Of a DNA stretch of 64,000 bases, positions 57,548 to 64,000 are shown in pieces. Below the pieces are notes generated by a model. The model ran no database searches, was not told the DNA's origin, and saw only the letters and a list, made by a program, of their open reading frames with translations. Source of the DNA: JAOUEA01 sp963810945 (GTDB taxonomy: Bacteria > Actinomycetota > UBA4738 > HRBIN12); assembly GCA_963810945.1 (NCBI GenBank), contig CAWEPI010000004.1, forward strand, positions 1 to 64,000. Reading direction: 5' to 3'. The stretch's first letter is position 1. Each line of letters opens with the position of its first letter. The position numbers and the translations under genes are program-made.

Positions 57548-58551
57548 TCACGCTCGGCATCGAGACCTCGTGCGACGAGACCGCCGTCGCGGTGGTGGAG
57601 GACGGCTTCACCGTGCGGTCCAACCTGATCGCCTCTCAGGTGCAACTGCACGAACGATTCGGCGGGGTGGTGCCGGAGGTGGCCGCGCGCGCCCACGTGG
57701 AGGCGCTCAACCCGCTGATGGAGGAGGCCCTGGCCGCGGCGGACGTCGGGTTCGGGGACCTCGACCACGTGGCGGTCACGGTCGGCCCCGGACTGGTGGG
57801 CGCGCTCCTCACGGGGATGGCGGCCGCGAAGGCCGTGAGCCTCGCCACGGGCGCCGCGCTGGTGGGCGTGAACCACCTCGAGGGCCACGTGTGGGCCAAC
57901 TTCCTCGCACACGGCCCGCCCGAGCCCCCCTACGTCGCGCTGGTGGTGAGCGGCGGGCACACGATGCTCGTGCACATCCCGACGCTCTTCCACCACGAGG
58001 TGCTGGGTCAGACCCTCGACGACGCGGCGGGAGAGGCGTTCGACAAGGTCGCGCGGATGATCGGGCTCGGCTTCCCGGGGGGGCCGGCGCTCGACCGGAT
58101 GGCCCAGGGTGGAGACCCGCGCGCGATCGCGTTCCCGCGCGCGATGGTCGATTCCGGGGACTACGACTTCTCGCTGAGCGGGCTGAAGACGGCCGTGCTG
58201 CGCTACGTGAAGCGCGAGCGTGCGGCGGGTCACGACCTGAACCTGCCCGATCTGGCCGCCTCGTTCCAGGAGGCCATCGTGGACGTGCAGGTCACCAAGA
58301 CGATCGCGGCCGCGAAGGAGATGGACGTTCCCACCGTGCTGCTGGGCGGCGGCGTCGTGGCCAACACCCGGCTGCGCGAACGTCTGCAGGCGGCGGGCGA
58401 GGCCGAGGGTCTGCGGGTGCTCTACCCGCCGCTCGATCTGTGCACGGACAACGGCGCCATGATCGCCTGCGTCGGAGCGGCTCGGGCCGCGATCGGCGAG
58501 CGCACGTCGCTCGACATCGGAGCCGATCCGCAACTAAGGTTGGCCACGTGA
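57544..58551 (+). CDS. tsaD: tRNA t6A threonylcarbamoyltransferase TsaD
   Basis: It is 335 aa. GIETSCDETAVAVVEDGFTV, PEVAARAHVEALNPLMEEAL, VAVTVGPGLVGALLTGMAAA, the metal motif HLEGHVWANF and YVALVVSGGHTMLVHI are diagnostic, and the late nucleotide site is VLLGGGVVANTRLRE. It transfers the threonylcarbamoyl group to A37 of ANN-decoding tRNAs. GTG 57544 overlaps rimI by 4 bp. Its 3' end carries the promoter of the next gene. Confidence 0.97.
   Translation: MITLGIETSCDETAVAVVEDGFTVRSNLIASQVQLHERFGGVVPEVAARAHVEALNPLMEEALAAADVGFGDLDHVAVTVGPGLVGALLTGMAAAKAVSLATGAALVGVNHLEGHVWANFLAHGPPEPPYVALVVSGGHTMLVHIPTLFHHEVLGQTLDDAAGEAFDKVARMIGLGFPGGPALDRMAQGGDPRAIAFPRAMVDSGDYDFSLSGLKTAVLRYVKRERAAGHDLNLPDLAASFQEAIVDVQVTKTIAAAKEMDVPTVLLGGGVVANTRLRERLQAAGEAEGLRVLYPPLDLCTDNGAMIACVGAARAAIGERTSLDIGADPQLRLAT
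58511..58540 (+). promoter_or_regulatory. Promoter of the epimerase gene inside the tsaD 3' end
   Basis: TCGACA (58511-58516), an 18-bp spacer and TAAGGT (58535-58540) precede GTG 58548 by 7 nt, predicting a leaderless mRNA in addition to read-through from tsaD. Confidence 0.5.
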
Positions 58552-59492
58552 GCACCGTCCTGGTGACCGGGGGCGCCGGGTTCATCGGCTCGCACCTCGC
58601 CGACCGTCTCCTCGCCGAGGGCCATCGCGTGATCAGCGTGGATGACCTCTCGACGGGGCGCATCGCCAACCTGGTGGATGCGAGGGGCTACGGCAAGGAG
58701 TTCACGTTCTTCAACATGGACGTGCGTGCCGACGGTCTGCTGCCCCTGTTCGAGCGGCACCGGCCCGAGGTGGTCTTCCACCTCGCGGCCCAGTCGGGTG
58801 TGCGCCCGTCGCTGGACGACCCGACGCTCGACGCCAGCATCAACATGATGGGCACGCTGAACGTGCTGGAGTGCGCGGCGAAGGTGGAGACGCGCAAGGT
58901 GATCTACGCCGCGAGCGGCGGCACGATCTACGGCGAGCCCAAGCGGCTGCCCGCGAAGGAGTCGGCGGCCGCGGGGTCGCATCCGCTCAGCCCGTACGGG
59001 ATCTCGAAGAAGGCGGTCCTGGACTACCTCGGCTTCTACCATCGCTACCGGGGCCTGGACTTCACGGCGCTCGCGCTCGCCAACGTGTACGGGCCACGCC
59101 AGGATCCCCACGGCGAGGCAGGGGTGGTGGCCATCTTCGCCTCCAGGATGCTCCTCGGCGAGCCGGTCACGATCTTCGGTGACGGGAACCAGACGCGCGA
59201 CTACGTCTTCATCGACGACGTCGTGCATGCCTTCGTGCAGGCTTTCGAGCGCGGCTCGGGCAAGCTCGTGAACGTGGGGACCGGTCTGGAGTCGAGCGTG
59301 AGCGGGCTCTTCCGGCTGCTCGCCGAGATCATCGGCTACGAGAAGGATCCGGAGTTCGGGCCGCTGCCACCGGGCGAGTTGCGGCGGATCGCGCTCGACA
59401 TCTCGAGCGCGCCGAGCGCCATCGCGTGGAAGCCCTGGACGCACCTGGAGGACGGGCTCGCGGAGACGGTCGCCTTCCTGAAGGGGATCTAG
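58548..59492 (+). CDS. NAD-dependent nucleotide-sugar epimerase (GalE-like)
   Basis: It is 314 aa, an extended short-chain dehydrogenase. The NAD loop is VTGGAGFIGSHLADRLL, followed by VVFHLAAQSGVRPSLDDP, AASGGTIYGEP and the catalytic pair in SPYGISKKAVLDYL (Tyr and Lys), then NVYGPRQDPHGEAGVVAIF and TRDYVFIDDVVHAF. These match UDP-glucose 4-epimerase-type enzymes that interconvert UDP-hexoses for surface glycans. GTG 58548 shares GTGA with tsaD. The exact sugar is not determined. Confidence 0.88.
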   Translation: MSTVLVTGGAGFIGSHLADRLLAEGHRVISVDDLSTGRIANLVDARGYGKEFTFFNMDVRADGLLPLFERHRPEVVFHLAAQSGVRPSLDDPTLDASINMMGTLNVLECAAKVETRKVIYAASGGTIYGEPKRLPAKESAAAGSHPLSPYGISKKAVLDYLGFYHRYRGLDFTALALANVYGPRQDPHGEAGVVAIFASRMLLGEPVTIFGDGNQTRDYVFIDDVVHAFVQAFERGSGKLVNVGTGLESSVSGLFRLLAEIIGYEKDPEFGPLPPGELRRIALDISSAPSAIAWKPWTHLEDGLAETVAFLKGI

Positions 59493-59499
59493 CGGGCGG

Positions 59500-60846
59500 A
59501 TGGAGGCCTGGCTGGAGGCCCTCGTCCCGCGCCTGGAGTCCGCCGTCTCGCGGTTCGTGAACGACCATCGGCCCCCGGCGCGGCGGTGGGCGCGGTCGTG
59601 GACGGCGCACTCGGCCTGGCATTCGGGCCACGGCTTCGCCGACCTCGTGGCGGCCGCTCCCCCCGATGCCCACACCGGGTTCCGCGTGGCCTCCGTGACG
59701 AAGACCTTCACCGCCACCGCGCTCCTGCAGCTCCGCGACGAGGGCGCGCTGGATCTGGACGATCCGCTCACCGCCCACCTGCCCGAGTTCGCGGCCGCGC
59801 GGAACCCGTTCGGCCCCGTCCAGGAGGTGACCCTGCGACTCGTCCTGACGCACCGCGCGGGGATCACCGGCCAGCCTCCGCTGCAGGACTGGCGCGCCCG
59901 CCGGTTCCCGAGCGTGGAGGAGACGCTCGCCGCGGCCGATCGGATCGAGGTGGTCGTGCCGCCGGGCACCGACCGCAAGTACTCCAACCTGGGGTACCAG
60001 CTGCTCGGGGAGGTCGTCGCGCGCGCGGACGGCCGCCCCTATCGAGACGTGATCGGCGCGCGCCTCCTCGCGCCGCTGCACCTGGACGAGACCGGGTTCG
60101 ACCCCCCGGCGGGCATCGCGCTCGCCACCGGCTACGACGCGCCGGGCTTCTCCGACGAGCCGCCGGTCTCCGCCGGCCGCGAGAAGCCCACCGACGCCGA
60201 GGGCGGGCTCTGGTCCACCGTGCACGACATGGCGCGGTGGATCGCCTTCCAGCTCGACGGGGACGACGCCGTGTTGCGCGTCGAGACGCTCCGCGAGATG
60301 CAGCGCCCCGTGGTCCTCACCGACGACACGTGGACGGGCGGGCAGGGACTCGGCTGGACGCAGGAGCGCCGGGGCGAGCGCGTCTACGTCGGACATCAGG
60401 GCGGCACGGTCGGCTTCAGCGCGCGGGTGGCATTCAGCACGGCCGATGGGATCGGCGTCGTGGTGCTCACCAACGGCGAGGCGCCGGCGAGCGTCCTCGC
60501 GCTCTCGCTGATGGACCAACTCGTGGATGCCGCGCGCGCACATCCGCGCGTCCTGCCGCCGGCGCGCCCCCTGCCGCTGCCGGAGGCGTACCGCGACCTG
60601 GTGGGGCTCTACGCGTGGGCCGACGGCGGCGACGCGTTCCGGGTGGAGTGGCGCGGCGGCGCGCTCACCGTCCTGTGGGTGGGGGCGGAGCTCCCGCGAC
60701 CGACCCTCGAGCCCACCGACGACCCGCACGCCTTCACGATCCGAGGGGGGAACCACACCGGGGAACGGGCGGTCTTCCGGAGGGGTCGGGCCGACGCGGT
60801 GGAAGGACTGGACTTCGCGGGGTTCCCGCTCGACCGGCTCGCATAG
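59500..60846 (+). CDS. Serine hydrolase, beta-lactamase/class C family (local frame slip)
   Basis: It is 448 aa. The active-site set is Ser65-Val-Thr-Lys68 (ASVTKTFTATALLQL), Tyr161-Ser-Asn163 (KYSNLGYQLLGE) and HQGGTVGFSARV. The C-terminal part (about 365-448) is a small beta-rich lipocalin-like domain (GLYAWADGGDAFRVEWRGGA). Between the CCCCC run at 59572-59576 and 59625-59630 the frame is off by one: the alternate frame reads PGAAVGAVVDGALGLAFG, exactly what the family has before its GFAD motif. A pair of compensating base errors is therefore likely. No signal peptide is seen, so it may be a cytoplasmic peptidase or esterase. Confidence 0.85.
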   Translation: MEAWLEALVPRLESAVSRFVNDHRPPARRWARSWTAHSAWHSGHGFADLVAAAPPDAHTGFRVASVTKTFTATALLQLRDEGALDLDDPLTAHLPEFAAARNPFGPVQEVTLRLVLTHRAGITGQPPLQDWRARRFPSVEETLAAADRIEVVVPPGTDRKYSNLGYQLLGEVVARADGRPYRDVIGARLLAPLHLDETGFDPPAGIALATGYDAPGFSDEPPVSAGREKPTDAEGGLWSTVHDMARWIAFQLDGDDAVLRVETLREMQRPVVLTDDTWTGGQGLGWTQERRGERVYVGHQGGTVGFSARVAFSTADGIGVVVLTNGEAPASVLALSLMDQLVDAARAHPRVLPPARPLPLPEAYRDLVGLYAWADGGDAFRVEWRGGALTVLWVGAELPRPTLEPTDDPHAFTIRGGNHTGERAVFRRGRADAVEGLDFAGFPLDRLA

Positions 60847-61099
60847 TCGACCGCGTGCCCGAGGCTGGAGCCGTCGGGCTCCATGCTGCGGGAGCTAAGC
60901 GTTTTCGCGCTCCCATCGCCATTTCCCGACGAACTGTCTAGTGCCGTTGCCGTAGCCAATGGGGTCCCCATCGGGTATCACTATCACCGGAGCGACCTAC
61001 ATCTCCCAGCGGCCGGACGGCGCGTGCGGACGTGACGGTCGGGGTAGTCTCGAACGAGACCTAGGTTCTGGGCGTGAGTTGACGGAAAGGGATCGAGCG

Positions 61100-62086
61100 A
61101 TGCAGAAGCGTGCGGTGGTGGGCGGCGCCGGAGGGTTCATCGGGCACCACATGGTGAAGTACCTCAAGGACCGCGGGTACTGGGTCCGTGGGGTCGACAT
61201 CAAGGAGCCCGAGTACGAGCCGACGGCCGCCGACGAGTTCCTGGTGCTGGACCTGCGCGAGTGGGAGAACTGCGTCGCCGCGACGGCGGGCGTGGACGAG
61301 GTCTACCAGCTGGCCGCGGACATGGGCGGCATCGGCTACATCACCGGCAACCGCGTCGACATCTCCCGCAACAACGTGCTGATCAACGCGCACATGCTGG
61401 AGGCCGCATATCAGAACGGGGTGACGCGCCACTTCTACTCCTCGAGCGCGTGCATCTACCCGATGTACAAGCAGCACGACCCCGACGTGACGCCGCTGAA
61501 GGAAGAGGACGCGTACCCGGCCGATCCCGAGGAGGGCTACGGCTGGGAGAAGCTCTACTCCGAGAAGCTCTGCCAGTACTACCAGGAGGAGGGCAAGCTC
61601 GAGACCCGCGTCGCGCGCTTCCACAACATCTACGGCCCCCTCGGCACGTACGAGGGCGGCCGCGAGAAGGCGCCCGCCGCGATCAGCCGGAAGGTGGCGC
61701 TCGCGAACGACGGCGACGACATCGAGATCTGGGGCGACGGCCTGCAGACGCGATCCTTCACGTTCATCGACGACTGCGTCGAGGGCATCTACCGGATCGC
61801 GCAGTCCGATCACTGGGAGCCGCTGAACCTCGGTTCCGACCGCCTGGTCACGATCGACGAACTGGTCGACCTCGTCTCCGACGTGGCCGGCAAGACGCTC
61901 GTGAAGCAGCACGACCTCACGAAGCCGCAGGGCGTGCGGGGCCGCAACAGCGACAACGACCGCTGCAAGGCGGTGCTGGGCTGGGCCCCCGAAGTGACCC
62001 TCGAGGATGGCCTCAAGTCCACGTACGCGTGGATCGAAGGTCAGCTCGAAGGCGCGGGCCGCCTGCCCGCGAAGGCGCAGGCCTAG
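61100..62086 (+). CDS. NAD-dependent epimerase, GDP-mannose 3,5-epimerase-like
   Basis: It is 328 aa from ATG 61100 (MQKRAVVGGAGGFIGHHMVK). Features that point to the GDP-mannose 3,5-epimerase (GME) group are VYQLAADMGGIGYITGNRVD, FYSSSACIYP (with the extra catalytic-type Cys), EEGYGWEKLYSEKLCQYY (Tyr and Lys), NIYGPLGTYEGGREKAPAAI and TRSFTFIDDCVEGIYRI. The family epimerises C3 and C5 of GDP-mannose or reduces related sugars. Bacterial members in actinobacteria are usually uncharacterised. Residues 1-46 of a longer in-frame reading (from 60959) are not typical and are left out. Confidence 0.85.
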   Translation: MQKRAVVGGAGGFIGHHMVKYLKDRGYWVRGVDIKEPEYEPTAADEFLVLDLREWENCVAATAGVDEVYQLAADMGGIGYITGNRVDISRNNVLINAHMLEAAYQNGVTRHFYSSSACIYPMYKQHDPDVTPLKEEDAYPADPEEGYGWEKLYSEKLCQYYQEEGKLETRVARFHNIYGPLGTYEGGREKAPAAISRKVALANDGDDIEIWGDGLQTRSFTFIDDCVEGIYRIAQSDHWEPLNLGSDRLVTIDELVDLVSDVAGKTLVKQHDLTKPQGVRGRNSDNDRCKAVLGWAPEVTLEDGLKSTYAWIEGQLEGAGRLPAKAQA

Positions 62087-62107
62087 CCGCGCCGGAACCT
62101 CAAAGGC

Positions 62108-62138
62108 CGAAGGCCCGGGGCTTCGCCCCGGGCCTTCG
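62108..62138 (+). terminator. Terminator after the GME-like gene
   Basis: A perfect 14-bp stem (62108-62121 with 62125-62138, CGAAGGCCCGGGGC) with a TTC loop begins 22 bp after the stop. It lies between convergent genes and can serve both. Confidence 0.8.
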
Positions 62139-62165
62139 TGCGTCCGCGTTCGATCGCTCGGTCGA

Positions 62166-62744
62166 TCAGTTGCCGGCGGCGCGGGCAGGGCGCGCCGGTG
62201 GGATGGGCTTCGGTACCGCGCCTGCGCCGTTGAAGGGCACGAACTGCACGGTGAGTGTCGATTCGTCGTAGATGACGCCTGTGTCGGGATCACCTACGAA
62301 GTGCACCGAGTGCTTGCCGGCCTTCACCGGCCAGCCAACGTTCGTGGCGCAATCCGACTCGTCATTCTCGTTGGCTCCCGTATCGTAGTACCTCTGGGAG
62401 CGCTCGGTGGACGTGAGTTCCGTGCCGTCCAGTTCGATCCAGCAGTTCGCATATCCGCTGGCGCCGGTTTGCAGGAACCCGTCCGTGGATGCGGTAACGA
62501 CCAGGTATCCCGTCTTCGGAGCCCTGATCGACAGCTTCCGGATCACGTGCGTATTGCCGTCGCCGATCACGGAGTTGTCATCCTTGTGGCTTACCGCCAC
62601 ACGGTTGATCGCATTCGCCGGGTAGCCGTTCAACCGGTCGGCGTTGATGAGCCTGGCGGCCGCGGCCGTCCCGCCGGCCGCGATCGCCGCGGTGACGAAG
62701 GCCACCACCACGGTGGTGAGGTGCTTGCGGATCCCTTCCTTCAT
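62166..62744 (-). CDS. Small exported or membrane-anchored protein of unknown function
   Basis: It is 192 aa from ATG 62744, which is preceded by GGAGGG at good spacing; ATG 62768 upstream lacks one. A basic start and hydrophobic helix (TTVVVAFVTAAIAAGGTAAA, about 10-29) act as signal or anchor. Next comes LINADRLNGYPANAINRVAV, a motif common near the N-termini of exported actinobacterial beta-sandwich proteins. The rest is beta-strand rich (GYLVVTASTDGF, HSVHFVGDPDTGV) with two Cys (NCWIEL, DCATN) that may pair. It ends in a Pro/Ala tail. No enzyme motif is seen. Confidence 0.6.
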   Translation of the reverse strand: MKEGIRKHLTTVVVAFVTAAIAAGGTAAAARLINADRLNGYPANAINRVAVSHKDDNSVIGDGNTHVIRKLSIRAPKTGYLVVTASTDGFLQTGASGYANCWIELDGTELTSTERSQRYYDTGANENDESDCATNVGWPVKAGKHSVHFVGDPDTGVIYDESTLTVQFVPFNGAGAVPKPIPPARPARAAGN

Positions 62745-62901
62745 GCCGTCCCTCCTCTGGCCGGGCATCCCTATCCCGACGTCGCTTCAGTCTTCAGGTC
62801 CGATCGGGGCGACACAAGCACCCGCCGCGCTACAGCAGACACCGTCGTATCCCGATCGGTGAACGCGGGATGAGCGCTGCACCGAGGTAGGCTCCGCCAC
62901 C

Positions 62902-63652
62902 ATGGAAGCCTCCGACCCGTTCTACGGCGCCGACCAGGCCGCCATCCATCACGAGGCGTTCGGCGACCTCGCCGCGCAGGCCGCCGCGCACCTCCTGCGC
63001 GCGCTCGATGCGGCCGGACTGCACCAGGGCACGGTGGTCGACCTCGGTTGCGGATCGGGCATCCTCGCGCGGATCGTCTCCGAGGCGGGATACGACGTCC
63101 GCGGCGTGGACATCTCCCAGGACATGATCGCGCTCGCGCGCGCCAACGCGCCTGCGCGCCACGTTCGTGCAGGGCTCGCTCCTCGACGCCGAGATCCCGC
63201 ACGCCGTCGCGGTGACCGCGATCGGCGAGGCCCTGAACTACGCCGCCGACCCGCGGGCGGGCCTCGGCGAGGTCGAGCGCGTCGCCGGCCGCGTGCACGC
63301 GGCGCTCGACCCCGCAGGCGTCTTCCTGTTCGATGTGGCGACCCCGGGACGGCACGGCGTCGACGTCGTGCAGAAGTTCCACGAGCGCGAGGACTGGAGC
63401 ATGTTCGTGCGCCTCGAGGAGCACGATGACCGCACCCTCGAGCGGCGCATGACGGTCTTCCGCGCGACGGGCGAGGATGGGCTCTATCGCCGGACCGACG
63501 AACACCACGTGCTGCGCCTCTACGAGCCGGCCGCCTTGACCGCCGTGCTGGAGCGCGCCGGCTTCGACGTCGAGGTCGAGGCCGACTACGGCGAAGCCTC
63601 CACCTCGACGCCCCCCTCCGGCTGGATCGTGGTCGAGGCGCGGCCTCACTGA
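62902..63652 (+). CDS. Class I SAM-dependent methyltransferase (one frameshift)
   Basis: Motif I is VVDLGCGSGILARIVSEAG, then VRGVDISQDMIALARANAP. The frame breaks near 63148-63160, where one extra base is present, and resumes as ATFVQGSLLDAEIPHAVAVT. After that come IGEALNYAAD, AALDPAGVFLFDVATPGRHG and a beta-rich insert (ERRMTVFRATGEDGLYRRTD). The corrected length is about 249 aa. The layout resembles Methyltransf_25-type enzymes with unknown substrate. TAGGCT at 62888-62893 is 8 nt before ATG 62902, so a leaderless promoter is likely. Confidence 0.7.
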
Positions 63653-63758
63653 AACGCCCTCGACTCACGCCGCCCAGGTCACCGACGGATCGGGTGCGTA
63701 GAGGCTAGGCTCGGTCGACGGCCCGAGTGCACAACCACGCGTGATCAGGAGCGCTCCC

Positions 63759-64000
63759 GTGAGGGACGAGCGGAGGATCGTGACGGCGATGTCCGTCGAC
63801 GTCGTCGGTTCCACCGCGATGGGCGAGCGGATGGACCCCGAGGATGTCCGAGAGGTCATCGACGGCGCGATCGAACTCCTGGTCGACGCCGTCGGATCGT
63901 TCGGCGGAACGGTCCTGGACATCGCCGGTGACGGCGCCATGGCGGTCTTCGGTGCTCCCGTCGCACACGAGGACGACGCCGAGCGAGCCGTCCTCGCCGG
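63759..64000 (+). CDS. Class III adenylate/guanylate cyclase domain protein (3' partial)
   Basis: The window ends inside this gene, so only about 80 N-terminal residues are seen. SVDVVGSTAMGERMDPEDVR carries the first metal Asp of the cyclase fold, and GGTVLDIAGDGAMAVFGAPV followed by EDDAERAVLA is the GDG-type active-site loop. This start is typical of long actinobacterial proteins that join a cyclase domain to an AAA ATPase and TPR repeats, but the rest is not visible. GTG 63759 has AGGAG 7 nt upstream. Confidence 0.8.
   Translation, partial: MRDERRIVTAMSVDVVGSTAMGERMDPEDVREVIDGAIELLVDAVGSFGGTVLDIAGDGAMAVFGAPVAHEDDAERAVLA

Overview
The window is about 64 kb of very GC-rich bacterial chromosome. 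Its gene order and start-codon use (many GTG and TTG starts) point to an actinobacterium (Actinomycetota), probably not a model lineage. The strongest evidence is the run rplQ, truA, rplM, rpsI, glmM, glmS, acpS, nnr, alr, alpha/beta hydrolase, tsaE, tsaB, rimI, tsaD, which is an actinobacterial arrangement. rpsD is absent between rpsK and rpoA, as in Streptomyces. I cannot name a genus from sequence alone.

Layout. (1) 1-10363: a cell-surface glycan locus with a flippase fragment, four SAM methyltransferases, two GT4-like glycosyltransferases, a polysaccharide-deacetylase-like protein, a WecA/TagO-like polyprenyl-phosphate transferase, an RmlC-like sugar epimerase and a large DUF4012 membrane-anchored protein. 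(2) 10451-18106: rpoB-rpoC behind two tandem sigma70-type promoters and closed by a 12-bp terminator stem. (3) 18495-22657: a methyltransferase, a lipoprotein, an inositol-monophosphatase family enzyme and a secreted S53 (sedolisin) peptidase, placed between rpoC and rpsL. (4) 23136-42129: the str, S10, spc and alpha ribosomal clusters run together, from rpsL to rplQ, with secY, adk, map, infA and rpoA. (5) 42182-46014: an unusual M16-type peptidase-like protein, truA, rplM with a long lysine-rich tail, and rpsI. (6) 46071-51457: rtcB RNA ligase, a DUF2007 protein, glmM, glmS, a small membrane protein and acpS. (7) 51465-58551: nnr, alr, a hydrolase, a family-4 type uracil-DNA glycosylase, and tsaE-tsaB-rimI-tsaD for tRNA t6A modification. 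(8) 58548-64000: two nucleotide-sugar epimerases, a serine hydrolase, a small exported protein, a methyltransferase and the start of a class III nucleotidyl cyclase.

How the parts fit. Most of the window is core information processing: transcription, translation, tRNA modification and protein export. The rest supplies the cell envelope. GlmM/GlmS and Alr feed peptidoglycan, and the glycan locus plus the epimerases at 58548 and 61100 feed a surface polysaccharide.

Two global properties matter to a reader. First, at least twelve genes carry a TAnnnT hexamer only 6-9 nt before the start codon, which suggests widespread leaderless transcription. Second, about 17 single-base frameshifts break otherwise well-conserved genes, including fusA, map and tsaB. 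These are almost certainly sequencing or assembly errors, so the genes are listed as intact CDS with the shift positions given. I found no rRNA, tRNA, CRISPR array or insertion sequence.
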